Positions 34,615-42,716 of a DNA stretch of 64,000 nucleotides are shown piece after piece (position 1 is the stretch's first letter; each line of letters opens with the position of its first letter). Both the position numbers and the translations under genes were made by a program. The notes under the pieces are model-generated. The model ran no database searches and was not told the origin of the DNA. It saw only the letters and a program-made list of their open reading frames with translations. This DNA comes from Fibrobacter sp. UWR3 (lineage in GTDB: Bacteria; Fibrobacterota; Fibrobacteria; Fibrobacterales; Fibrobacteraceae). Location: contig NZ_FRCW01000012.1 in NCBI RefSeq assembly GCF_900143055.1, forward strand, positions 1 to 64,000, given 5' to 3'.

Positions 34615-35139
34615 ATGCGAAACTTTGTCCTTGTAGCGTTGTTCTTTCTGGTAGCTTGCAGCGATGCCGCGAGCCATTCGACGCAACCCGAAACCCAGAC
34701 GCCAAAATCGTCCGCCGGTAAAACGCCCGGCGCAGTACCAACAAGTTCATCTGCCGGTTCAACATCTAAAGCGGGGGAGGCTCCCGTGAAACTCAAAATC
34801 CATGTGAACGACACCGCCTTCACGGCAACGTTCGAAGAAAATTCCTCGGCCAAGGCCTTCGCCGAATTCCTTGCGCAGGGCGACCTTACGCTCGACATGC
34901 ACGACTACGGCAGTTTCGAGAAGGTGGCCGACCTGCCGCGCAGTTTTCCGCGTAACGACAAGCAAATCGACACCGACGCAGGCGACATCATCCTTTACCA
35001 GGGCAACTCCATCACCATCTACTACGACAAGAACTCCTGGAACTTCACGCGCTTGGCCCGTATCGACGACGTGAACAAGAAACGCCTCCAGCAGATCCTT
35101 GGAAAAGGGAACGTGAAGGCGACATTCTCGGTGGAATAA
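34615..35139 (+). CDS. Cyclophilin-like fold lipoprotein
   Basis: 174 residues from ATG 34615. Lipobox LFFLVAC, then a Thr/Ser/Pro linker of ~45 residues, then a cyclophilin-like (DUF4430-like) domain with DLPRSF and GDIILYQGNSITIYYDKNSWNFTRL. Members are small envelope or cytosolic proteins often found beside flavodoxins and reductases; no catalytic role is established. The leader ACSDAAS closely matches that of the aldo/keto reductase at 48108-49046. Confidence 0.78.
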   Translation: MRNFVLVALFFLVACSDAASHSTQPETQTPKSSAGKTPGAVPTSSSAGSTSKAGEAPVKLKIHVNDTAFTATFEENSSAKAFAEFLAQGDLTLDMHDYGSFEKVADLPRSFPRNDKQIDTDAGDIILYQGNSITIYYDKNSWNFTRLARIDDVNKKRLQQILGKGNVKATFSVE

Positions 35140-35211
35140 ACAGCGAAAGCTCTAACTAACCCTTGTTTTTTTTTGTAATCAAATTTTTACCTTAAATTTC
35201 TAGTTGTTCTA

Positions 35212-35251
35212 TTGACATTACAACAATAATTGGGTATATTTTGTGTTGTAA
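35212..35251 (+). promoter_or_regulatory. Sigma-70-type promoter with overlapping operator
   Basis: TTGACA (35212-35217), 17-base spacer, TATATT (35235-35240). An inverted repeat TTACAACA (35218-35225)/TGTTGTAA (35244-35251) brackets the -10 box, the position expected for a repressor. Candidate regulator: the Rrf2 protein encoded two genes downstream (inference). Confidence 0.65.
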
Positions 35252-35305
35252 CAATTAAAGAACAACAGAGAAATAAAAAACGGGCTTGGCCCAAGGAGAC
35301 TCAAA

Positions 35306-36103
35306 ATGGAAAAGAACAACTTTAAGACCGTAAATCTTGGCAAGGGCGTCGTGGAAGTCTACGATTTCGGCGCGGTCAAGCTGCATGCCTACAAGACAAA
35401 CGACCTGATAACCGACGAATGTTTCTTGCTGGAAAAGGGCGGCAAGATGTTCATGGTCGAAGCCCCCTGTTTTTTCGACAACATTAGGGAACTGGAAGCC
35501 TACATCAAGGGCCTTTCGGTAGAATTCGTGGGAACGGTGATTGCCTACCATGGCGCGGGCGCGACCTTCATGAAGGAAGCTCCCGTGTACAGCACCCGCC
35601 ATGCCGACGATTACAACCATAACGGAGGCGGTGCGGCCCTGATCAAGAATTTCACGGCGGCTTTTGGCGATGCTTTTGACAGCTCCATCTACGCGACGAC
35701 GGACTTTATCGAAGGCGAGACTTTGAATTTGGCGGGCATCGACATGCGCATTGTCGCAACCCAGGAGGCATTCGATATCGAGTTTCCCGAAATCAACGTG
35801 GTCTACACCCACATGATGGGCCACGACGTCCATTCCATCGTGGCAGGGAGCAAGCACGCCGATGCCATCATCGCACAGCTCACGGATTACATCGACCGCG
35901 GAATTTCCCTGATTCTCACGTCACACTACACGGTGGAAAATCTGGAAGATGCCCGTGCTAAAATCCAGTACCTGAAGGTGATGAAGAATATTGCCCCCAA
36001 GAACGTGAACCCGGCGGCATTCAAGAGCGCCATGAAGCAGGAATTCGCGAACTACTCCGGCGAAAACTACTTGGACATGACGGCGGGAATGTTCTACAAA
36101 TAG
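35306..36103 (+). CDS. MBL-fold-like protein with degenerate metal site
   Basis: 265 residues. The overall order (DECFLLEKGGKMFMVEAP, VEFVGTVIAYHGAGATF, THMMGHDVHSIVAG, ISLILTSHYT) follows a metallo-beta-lactamase fold, but the HxHxDH metal motif is absent, only single His residues remaining. It may bind a different ligand or be a non-enzymatic relative. GGAG precedes the ATG. First gene of the macrodomain-sirtuin operon. Confidence 0.5.
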   Translation: MEKNNFKTVNLGKGVVEVYDFGAVKLHAYKTNDLITDECFLLEKGGKMFMVEAPCFFDNIRELEAYIKGLSVEFVGTVIAYHGAGATFMKEAPVYSTRHADDYNHNGGGAALIKNFTAAFGDAFDSSIYATTDFIEGETLNLAGIDMRIVATQEAFDIEFPEINVVYTHMMGHDVHSIVAGSKHADAIIAQLTDYIDRGISLILTSHYTVENLEDARAKIQYLKVMKNIAPKNVNPAAFKSAMKQEFANYSGENYLDMTAGMFYK

Positions 36104-36149
36104 GCCAAGGCACGCGTGAACGCAGGCAACAATTGTTAAATTGTGGATT

Positions 36150-36752
36150 ATGAAAGTCAGCGTTCGTTTTACGGCGGCGGTCCATACCTTGCTTTGCATC
36201 CACTTCTTCGAGGGTGCGGAACGGGTGACCTCGGAATTCATATCGGGTAGCACCGGCGTGAATGCGGTCATCATCCGCAAGGTCCTTTTGCAGCTACAAA
36301 AGGCGGGCTTGGTTGAGACGGCTCCTGGCGTAGGGGGCTCTCACCTTGCGCGTCCTGCCGACAAGATAACGCTCCTGGATGTCTACAAGGCCATCAACGA
36401 TAACGACGAGGAACGGATCGTCTTCAGTTTCCACCCGGAACCGAATCCGCTGTGCCCCGTAGGCAGGAACATCCACCGCCTGCTGGATCCGGCCCTGAAT
36501 TCGGCGCAGACGGCTCTGGAAATGGAACTGGAGAAGACGACCCTGAAGGGCCTCGCCGCACAACTCAAGACCGCCCCTGAACCGTCCGGGAGGAAACATG
36601 AACCAAGCAGAGCGCAGATTATTCCTGATAAAGTATCTATTGGCGGAAAGTCCCAGGTACAGCGGCACGACCATCCCCGCGGACGCCGAAGGACAGAAAA
36701 TCCTGCTACGTTCCTTGATGAACGTGCGGGAGGCAGCCCCCGCAAGCGATGA
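36150..36752 (+). CDS. Rrf2-family transcriptional regulator (YwnA-like)
   Basis: Start ATG 36150. Winged helix-turn-helix at ~1-75 (VTSEFISGSTGVNAVIIRKVL recognition region, wing APGVGGSHLARP). The Cys residues that hold an Fe-S cluster in IscR/NsrR are missing, as in YwnA-type members. The family usually stops near residue 145; here the frame runs on for ~50 residues, overlapping the macrodomain gene by 155 bases. A lost stop codon or a small frameshift is likely. Probably controls its own operon. Confidence 0.75.
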   Translation: MKVSVRFTAAVHTLLCIHFFEGAERVTSEFISGSTGVNAVIIRKVLLQLQKAGLVETAPGVGGSHLARPADKITLLDVYKAINDNDEERIVFSFHPEPNPLCPVGRNIHRLLDPALNSAQTALEMELEKTTLKGLAAQLKTAPEPSGRKHEPSRAQIIPDKVSIGGKSQVQRHDHPRGRRRTENPATFLDERAGGSPRKR

Positions 36753-37419
36753 ATTCTACAGGATTCAGGACGAATACCTACAGGAATCCATCCGTGACCG
36801 CGGAATAACGGATGTCGCGGACATCGAAAGTGTTGGCAGGCGGTTCAGTGCGGGTGCGCCAGACCTGTTTGGCGATTCATTGTTCCTGTGGCGCGGCGAC
36901 ATCACCACCCTCAGGGTGGATGCAATCGTGAATGCGGCCAACAGCGGCATGACGGGTTGCTGGCAGCCTTGCCACAGCTGTATCGACAACTGCATCCACA
37001 CTTTCGCGGGAGTTCGTCTCCGTAGCGCTTGCGACGCCCTGATGAAACGGCAAGGGCACCCCGAACCTACGGGACAGGCGAAAATCACGCCGGCCTACAA
37101 CCTGCCCTGCAAATACGTGCTGCATACGGTGGGGCCAATCGTGGGCTACGGCCTTACGGAACGGGACTGCGAGTTGCTGGAATCGTGCTACAGGAACTGC
37201 CTCGAAGTTGCGGCCCGGAACGGCGTGGAATCGATCGCCTTCTGCTGTATTTCTACAGGCGTATTCCGTTTCCCGCCGGAACGCGCCGCCCAAATCGCGG
37301 TGGATACGGTGCTGGAATGGAAACGCCGTACGCAACCCCCCATGAAGGTTGTCTTCAACGTTTTCAGCGAAAAGGATGAGGCTATCTATGCGCGGATTTT
37401 TGAAAAAATCAACGGATGA
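36598..37419 (+). CDS. Zinc-containing macrodomain ADP-ribosyl hydrolase
   Basis: 273 residues. An ~80-residue N-terminal helical extension precedes the macrodomain. Key blocks: GDITTLRVDAIVNAANSGM, the zinc-site segment GCWQPCHSCIDNCIH (Cys/His/Cys ligands), HTVGPIV and CCISTGVFRFPP. This is the Zn-macro class found next to SirTM sirtuins, which removes the ADP-ribose that the sirtuin adds. GGGAGG precedes the ATG. Overlaps the sirtuin start by 32 bases. Confidence 0.88.
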   Translation: MNQAERRLFLIKYLLAESPRYSGTTIPADAEGQKILLRSLMNVREAAPASDEFYRIQDEYLQESIRDRGITDVADIESVGRRFSAGAPDLFGDSLFLWRGDITTLRVDAIVNAANSGMTGCWQPCHSCIDNCIHTFAGVRLRSACDALMKRQGHPEPTGQAKITPAYNLPCKYVLHTVGPIVGYGLTERDCELLESCYRNCLEVAARNGVESIAFCCISTGVFRFPPERAAQIAVDTVLEWKRRTQPPMKVVFNVFSEKDEAIYARIFEKING

Positions 37420-38293
37420 TTTTTCTGCCGAAGTATCGAGACTGAAAAAGGCGCTGGCAAGGGCGGATGCCGTCGTCGTGGGCGCGGGCGCCGGACTTTC
37501 GACATCGGCGGGTTTCACCTATTCCGGGGAACGCTTTGTCAAGTACTTCGCCGACTTTTCTGTAAAGTACGGCTTTTCGGACATGTATTCCGGCGGCTTT
37601 TTCCCTTACGGGACTCCCGAAGAAATGTGGGCCTTCTGGAGCCGCTATGTCACGATAAACCGCTACATGTCCGCCCCGAAACCCGTCTACGAAAATCTCC
37701 TGAAAATCCTACGGGATAAGGATTACTTTGTCCTTACCACCAACGTGGACCATTGTTTCCAGAAAGCGGGCTTTGACAAGGAACGGCTCTTTTACACCCA
37801 GGGCGATTTCGGGCTTTTCCAATGCAGCAAGCCGTGCCACCCCTGCACCTACGACAACGAAAAGCAGATTCGTGCCATGTTCGATGCCCAGGGATTTTCA
37901 AAAGAGACGGGCTTGTTCGGCGCCATGACCGTCCCTGCGGAACTGTTGCCCAGGTGCCCCATTTGCGGCCGCCCCATGTCCATGAATCTGCGTTCCGATT
38001 CCACCTTCGTAGAAGACGACGGCTGGCATCGTGCTGCAAAACGTTACCGCGAATTTCTCGACAGATGTAACGCCATGTGCGGCGGAAACGTGCTGTTCCT
38101 GGAACTGGGCGTAGGCATGAACACCCCCGGAATCATCAAGTACCCGTTCTGGCAAATGACCGCCCTGAATTCGAACGCCACCTACGCCTGCATCAACTAC
38201 GGACAGGCCTACGCTCCCGGCGACATCGGACCCCGCTCGTTATGCATCGACAGCGATATCGGCGAGGTGGTGACGTCTCTCTCGGTGGAATAA
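37388..38293 (+). CDS. Class M sirtuin (SirTM), protein ADP-ribosyltransferase
   Basis: 301 residues from ATG 37388. NAD-binding motif VGAGAGLSTSAG, TTNVDHCFQKAG and a zinc ribbon (CSKPC ... CPIC). At the place of the deacetylase catalytic His is YTQGDFG: Gln as in SirTM, which ADP-ribosylate lipoylated GcvH-L rather than deacylate. In Firmicutes these genes sit with gcvH-L and lplA2; neither is visible here. Coupled to the macrodomain gene, suggesting a reversible ADP-ribosylation pair in oxidative-stress response. Confidence 0.88.
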   Translation: MRGFLKKSTDDFSAEVSRLKKALARADAVVVGAGAGLSTSAGFTYSGERFVKYFADFSVKYGFSDMYSGGFFPYGTPEEMWAFWSRYVTINRYMSAPKPVYENLLKILRDKDYFVLTTNVDHCFQKAGFDKERLFYTQGDFGLFQCSKPCHPCTYDNEKQIRAMFDAQGFSKETGLFGAMTVPAELLPRCPICGRPMSMNLRSDSTFVEDDGWHRAAKRYREFLDRCNAMCGGNVLFLELGVGMNTPGIIKYPFWQMTALNSNATYACINYGQAYAPGDIGPRSLCIDSDIGEVVTSLSVE

Positions 38294-38350
38294 ACGTTTT
38301 CTTGTCACCTCAAGAAAAAAAACAATAATTCCCTTGCTGTTCAAAAATAA

Positions 38351-38370
38351 TGTTTGTATATTTACGAACA
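38351..38370. promoter_or_regulatory. ArsR operator at arsR promoter
   Basis: TGTTTGTATATTTACGAACA, an imperfect 20-bp palindrome ~16 bases before arsR. A related site with the same ACGAAC half and a following ACAAACA lies before the downstream ars genes (39988-40007). Confidence 0.6.
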
Positions 38371-38630
38371 ACAAACAGGAACGAAATGGCCCAAAAGAGC
38401 AAATACTGTGAAGAAACAGAGACCTTGGCGAGGTATGCCAAGGCTTTGGCGCATCCCGCACGCGTAAGTATCATGCAGTTCTTGGCCAAGCGCAATACCT
38501 GCTATTTTGGTGATATCCACGAAGAACTGCCCATTGCGAAGGCCACGGTTAGCCAGCATTTAAAGGAGCTAAAAGAGGCCGGTTTGATCCAGGGTGAAAT
38601 CGAAACGCCCAAGGTCAAGTACTGTATAAA

Positions 38631-39885
38631 GGTAACCTCTAAAAATTCATAAAAAAGTGTTGAAAAAATCGTCAGATTATGGTATAATAAAGATACTATA
38701 ATAAAGGCGGTTGAAATGAAATGCAGATCAATCTTTTTGCGGAAGAAACACAATTACAGAGATTATCCGAACTCGGAGATTCATTGGAAAAACTGAATGT
38801 TATAGACTTTGAATCATTCAGACCTTTGCTTGAAAAGGTAAATTGTAAAGAACGTAAAAGCAAAGCCGGCAGACCGTCGTATGATGTTGTAATGATGTTC
38901 AAAATACTCGTATTGCAACGATTGTTTAATTTATCTGATGATCAAACTGAATACCAGATAACTGATCGAATGAGCTTTCAGCGTTTTATTGGCTTATCAT
39001 TGGGAGAGCGTGTACCTGATGCAAAAACAATCTGGCTTTTTAAGGATACCATTACGCAAAAAGAAATAATTGAGCCTTTATTTAATCAGTTCACAGCGCA
39101 ATTGGAATCGCAAGGTATTATAACGCATACAGGAACAATTGTTGATGCGACTTTTGTGGATGCACCGCGTCAGCGCAACACTCGTGAGGAAAACAATCAA
39201 ATTAAAAATGGCGAGACACCCAAAGAATGGGAGAAAAATACCCATAAACTTGCGCAAAAAGATACAGACGCCCGTTGGACAAAGAAAAATGATGAAACTC
39301 ATTACGGATATAAAAATCATGTAAAAGTGGATGCCGACAGTAAGATTATTACGGATTACGCAACCACATCAGCAAATATACATGACAGCAATGAATTTTC
39401 AGAATTTCTCGGAGAAGATGACAAGGTAATATACGCTGACAGCGCCTATGTGGGAAAAGAAATTCCGAAACATGTAGAAAACCGCATATGTGAAAAAGGA
39501 TATCGCGGCAAACCGTTGACTGATGAACAAAAAGAAAGCAATCGAAGAAAATCAAAAATTCGATGCAGAATTGAGCATGTGTTTGGATTTATTACCGTAT
39601 CTATGCATGGTCTTACTGTGCGTTCCATTGGCATAAAGCGAGCAGAGTTTAATATAGGTCTTACAAACCTTGTTTATAACTTTTGCAGATATACTATTTT
39701 AAAACGAAAAGAGGTGTACATGGGATAACTATGCCCAAATGAGAATAATTCTGAATATTTAGGGCTTATCCTCCCTGAATATTTAGCGAGAATCAATGGC
39801 AATCGGCTATTTCTTGCCTTGATTTTTGAAAAAATAATCGAAATAGAAAAATATTATGATTGGGAATCAATTTTTAGAGGTTCCC
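38631..39885 (+). mobile_element. IS5-family insertion sequence, 1255 bp
   Basis: Terminal inverted repeats GGTAACCTCTAAAAATTCAT (38631-38650) and the complement of 39866-39885 (GGGAACCTCTAAAAATTGAT) match at 18 of 20 positions. A TAAA target duplication flanks it (38627-38630, 39886-39889). One transposase gene lies inside; ~155 bases between its stop and the right end are open in one frame but not recognised. AT-rich compared with its surroundings. Confidence 0.9.
38721..39728 (+). CDS. IS5-family DDE transposase
   Basis: 335 residues, full-length. N-terminal DUF772-like domain (GRPSYDVVMMFKILVLQRLFNLSD), then DDE catalytic blocks: IVDATFVDAP (first D), VIYADSAYVGKE (second D) and RCRIEHVFGFI (E). 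No frameshift or internal stop, so the element may still be active. Confidence 0.93.
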   Translation: MQINLFAEETQLQRLSELGDSLEKLNVIDFESFRPLLEKVNCKERKSKAGRPSYDVVMMFKILVLQRLFNLSDDQTEYQITDRMSFQRFIGLSLGERVPDAKTIWLFKDTITQKEIIEPLFNQFTAQLESQGIITHTGTIVDATFVDAPRQRNTREENNQIKNGETPKEWEKNTHKLAQKDTDARWTKKNDETHYGYKNHVKVDADSKIITDYATTSANIHDSNEFSEFLGEDDKVIYADSAYVGKEIPKHVENRICEKGYRGKPLTDEQKESNRRKSKIRCRIEHVFGFITVSMHGLTVRSIGIKRAEFNIGLTNLVYNFCRYTILKRKEVYMG

Positions 39886-39987
39886 TAAACAAAAAAAACT
39901 GGAAAAAGGCCCAGGCATTGTTCAGTGATTTTTTCAATAAAGATTTTTGCAATAGGGAATGCGACTGCTAAAAAATTTTGCCATATA

Positions 39988-40007
39988 TGTTCGTTATTCT
40001 ACGAACT
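39988..40007. promoter_or_regulatory. ArsR operator upstream of ars operon
   Basis: TGTTCGTTATTCTACGAACT, ~20 bases before the thioredoxin-like gene and just after the arsR stop. Its sequence and the following ACAAACA match the site before arsR, indicating two promoters under the same repressor. Confidence 0.6.
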
Positions 40008-40027
40008 ACAAACAAAAAAGAGGAAAA

Positions 40028-40267
40028 ATGAAAAACATAAAAATACTCATGAGTCAGTGTGGCTGCAACATTGCTTTCGCCGAATCTGTCGAAAAAATCG
40101 TTAAGGAATCGGGCCTAGAAGCTTCAGTTTCCCGCATTGACGATGTTGTCCAAATGCTTCCGTACAATGTCATGACTTTACCCGCGCTTGTTGTTGATGA
40201 ACGGCTTGTGTCCACAGGTAAAATTAGCGAAGATAAAATAAAAGAACTTATCAAAGGTGAAATATGA
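40028..40267 (+). CDS. Thioredoxin-like redox protein of ars operon
   Basis: 79 residues (ATG 40028 after AGAGG). Small thioredoxin/glutaredoxin fold with CGC near the N-terminus (SQCGCNIAFAESVEKIV), cis-Pro region MTLPALVVDERLV. Members of this family sit in arsenic operons with ArsC and ArsP and probably supply electrons or bind As(III). Overlaps arsC by 4 bases. Confidence 0.75.
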   Translation: MKNIKILMSQCGCNIAFAESVEKIVKESGLEASVSRIDDVVQMLPYNVMTLPALVVDERLVSTGKISEDKIKELIKGEI

Positions 40268-40683
40268 AGATACTCTTTCTTTGTACAGGCAACAGGTGCC
40301 GTAGTCAAATGGCCGAAGGATTTCTCAAGGCTCTGGATTCGTCGTTGACCGTATGTTCTGCAGGAACGTTTCCGGCAAAGAACGTGCATCCGACTGCAAT
40401 CGAAGTGATGAAGGAACGAGGAGTTGACATTTCCCTTAATAAGCCAAAAAATGTATCGCAGTACCTTGATACATCGTGGGACTACGTTGTCACCGTCTGC
40501 GACAAGGCGAAAGAAAGTTGTCCGATTTTTTTGGGGGGTGTCAAGAACAGAATTCATCTTGGCTTTGATGATCCTGACGCGTTCAGAGGGACTGAAACCG
40601 AAATTCTGCAGGAATTTCGTCGTGTAAGGGATGAAATCGACACGGCAGTAAGGGCTTTCTATGATACAATCATTCACCGATAA
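40264..40683 (+). CDS. arsC: Arsenate reductase, LMW-phosphatase type
   Basis: 139 residues. The P-loop CTGNRCRS (CX5R, Cys8) and an acid in the DP loop (DDPDAFRG) identify the thioredoxin-coupled ArsC family that reduces arsenate to arsenite; the further redox cysteines are in VCDKAKESCP. Cytosolic. Between the thioredoxin-like gene, its likely partner, and the efflux permease. Confidence 0.88.
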   Translation: MKILFLCTGNRCRSQMAEGFLKALDSSLTVCSAGTFPAKNVHPTAIEVMKERGVDISLNKPKNVSQYLDTSWDYVVTVCDKAKESCPIFLGGVKNRIHLGFDDPDAFRGTETEILQEFRRVRDEIDTAVRAFYDTIIHR

Positions 40684-41650
40684 TCTTGTTTACAACATCA
40701 TTAGATTGGATGGCTCGTCTCCTTTAGGCTCGACGATAAATTTCTTCGTTTACGACAGCCTCAAAATTATCCTGATATTGCTTTTTATTAGTTTCCTGAT
40801 GGGGCTGCTGAATACATTTTTCCCGATTGAGGCGATTCGCAATTTTTTGTCGTCGCATCGTTTGTACGGAGTCCAATATTTCCTCGCCGCAATCTTCGGA
40901 GCGATTACCCCTTTCTGCTCATGTTCCAGTATTCCCCTGTTCATCGGTTTTGTCAGGGGCGGCATCCCCCTTGGCGTCACGTTCAGTTTTCTTATAACAT
41001 CGCCACTTGTAAACGAGGTCGCTGTTGCCATGCTTGCGGGAACATTCGGATTGAAAGTGACTGTGATTTATGTAGGTTCCGGCGTGTTTCTTGGAACATT
41101 TTTAGGGATGTTCCTGGAACGGTTCAAACTGGAAAGATTTCTAAGCGAATGGGTGAAAAATTTGCAGCGGACAAACGAATCCGTCAATAACGATTCAAAG
41201 CCATGTAGCCTTAAGCAAAGATTCGTTCAAGTACTGCAGAAAATACCCCAAGTAGCAAGGGATGCCCTTGGTGTAACGCGTTCGGTTTTGCCCTATGTGC
41301 TTGCTGGCATTGCAATCGGCGCATTAATGCACGGTTATGTTCCTTCGGGATTTTTTGAAGAATACCTGTCAAAAGACAAATGGTTTGCCGTTCCCCTGGC
41401 GGTAATTCTTGCCGTTCCCATGTACGCAAATGCAGCTGGAGTTATTCCCATTGTCGAGGTTCTTGTTCAAAAGGGTGTCGCTCTTGGCACGGCTCTTGCC
41501 TTTATGATGGCCGTTGTGGGACTCTCGCTCCCCGAAGCCATGCTTTTGAAAAAGGTCATGACACTCAAGCTGATATTTGTCTTTTTCGGAACGGTTACAG
41601 CGGCAATCATCGTTCTTGGAATCGGCTACAATCTTTCTATAAGTTCCTGA
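40661..41650 (+). CDS. arsP: ArsP-type permease (DUF318)
   Basis: 329 residues with about eight membrane helices. The motif ITPFCSCSSIPLFIGFVRGGIPLG, with its Cys pair, and SPLVNEVAVAML are characteristic of ArsP/DUF318 permeases that export trivalent (organo)arsenicals. Start ATG 40661 overlaps arsC by 23 bases. No ArsB or Acr3 is present, so this is the only efflux gene of the operon. Confidence 0.85.
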   Translation: MIQSFTDNLVYNIIRLDGSSPLGSTINFFVYDSLKIILILLFISFLMGLLNTFFPIEAIRNFLSSHRLYGVQYFLAAIFGAITPFCSCSSIPLFIGFVRGGIPLGVTFSFLITSPLVNEVAVAMLAGTFGLKVTVIYVGSGVFLGTFLGMFLERFKLERFLSEWVKNLQRTNESVNNDSKPCSLKQRFVQVLQKIPQVARDALGVTRSVLPYVLAGIAIGALMHGYVPSGFFEEYLSKDKWFAVPLAVILAVPMYANAAGVIPIVEVLVQKGVALGTALAFMMAVVGLSLPEAMLLKKVMTLKLIFVFFGTVTAAIIVLGIGYNLSISS

Positions 41651-41676
41651 TTATTTAGTTTGTATATTTTATAAGG

Positions 41677-42558
41677 ATGTATTTACGGAATATAGCGACA
41701 TTTAAAAAGATATTGGTGCTTGTGCTGTTCACGGTATTTGCAAGTTTCGCACATGCTGAAACGCCCGCAGCCGATTCGACAAGCGTGGATTCCGCAGCCA
41801 TCGATAGCGCACAAAAGCTTTCTCCGTTCGACCATCTGGGACACAACATGTTGCTGAGTGCGTTCGGCTGGCCGCTCGGATTTCACATGCTCGGCGGTGC
41901 GCTCACGTACAAGTTCTCGATGGAAAATAACGACTTGATGGTGGCGCGTTTTGCGGCCCGTCAGGACCAACTTGTTTACGGCATCGCGTTCACTCCCGGC
42001 ATGATGATGGGGACGTTTTTCCCGATTCTTGTTCCGGGATACATGTACTTTATCAGCGACAACCGCGCGCTGAACAACACCGGCGCCGTCGCCGTGCAGG
42101 CCACCGCCGTAGCGTTCCTCTACAACAATATTCTCAAGGCGATTTCGGCTCGCGAGCACCCTGACGCGGAACTCAACAGCGGCGAGCGTTCCCGCGATTT
42201 CAAGTGGGGATTTTTTAGGCGCGGAGTATTTTACGGCTGGCCCTCGGGGCATTCCATGACCAACGCTGCCATGGCTATGAGCATCGCAAGCTACAACCGC
42301 GACAAGCCCCTCGTCGTGGCGGGCTGCGCCCTGTATGCGGGCTACATCGCGACAAGCATGGTGCTCGGCGCAAAAGGAGAAGCCCACTGGTTCTCCGACG
42401 CCGTCGCGGGCACCTTGATGGGGGCCTCCATCGGCTGGTACATCGGCAGCGTGTTCTACAAGGAAAAAGTCGGCGAAAAACAGACCCCGCCCAAATTCAC
42501 CATCGCCCCGCTATTCTACGACGACACCAAAGGCGCCGTGCTCAGCGTGAGAATATAA
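41677..42558 (+). CDS. PAP2-family membrane phosphatase
   Basis: 293 residues with an N-terminal signal peptide (VLFTVFASFAHA) and several membrane segments. PAP2 motifs: KAISAREHPD (variant of KxxxxxxRP), WPSGHSMTNA, and EAHWFSDAVAG in place of SRxxxxxHxxxD. Likely dephosphorylates a lipid such as undecaprenyl- or phosphatidylglycerol-phosphate at the envelope. AAGG precedes the ATG. Confidence 0.82.
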   Translation: MYLRNIATFKKILVLVLFTVFASFAHAETPAADSTSVDSAAIDSAQKLSPFDHLGHNMLLSAFGWPLGFHMLGGALTYKFSMENNDLMVARFAARQDQLVYGIAFTPGMMMGTFFPILVPGYMYFISDNRALNNTGAVAVQATAVAFLYNNILKAISAREHPDAELNSGERSRDFKWGFFRRGVFYGWPSGHSMTNAAMAMSIASYNRDKPLVVAGCALYAGYIATSMVLGAKGEAHWFSDAVAGTLMGASIGWYIGSVFYKEKVGEKQTPPKFTIAPLFYDDTKGAVLSVRI

Positions 42559-42573
42559 GTCAAACGCCTGGTA

Positions 42574-42693
42574 CACAACCTTGTGTAACGATGAAATTTA
42601 CTTTTCTTTCGCCAAAACTCATCGTTTGAGCGAGTTTTGGCGAAAATAAAGATGATGTCTCGCCAAAACTTAAATTTTTATTGACTTTTGGCG
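42574..42693. promoter_or_regulatory. Operator cluster upstream of DUF234 ATPase
   Basis: One CACAACCTTGTG palindrome (42574-42585) is followed by two inverted repeats with TTTTGGCG half-sites: 42608-42620/42632-42644 (13-bp arms) and 42661-42668/42686-42693. The last half-site overlaps the spacer of a probable promoter (TTGACT 42681, TATAAA 42702). The arrangement suggests tight autoregulation. Confidence 0.55.
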
Positions 42694-42716
42694 AAAAATG
42701 TTATAAATTTAAGATC

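Larger units (their letters stand above)
38386..39971 (+). pseudogene. arsR: arsR-type regulator split by IS insertion
   Basis: The 5' part (38386-38630) encodes an ArsR/SmtB winged helix ([44 protein letters not shown]). Joining 38630 to 39890, after removing the IS and one copy of the TAAA target duplication, restores a continuous 108-residue frame: ...VKYCI + NKKNWKKAQALFSDFF...CNRECDC, stop 39969-39971. The tail CNRECDC could contribute thiol ligands. As it stands only an 88-residue protein ending KVTSKNS is made, with the DNA-binding part intact and the dimer helix lost. Confidence 0.88.
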
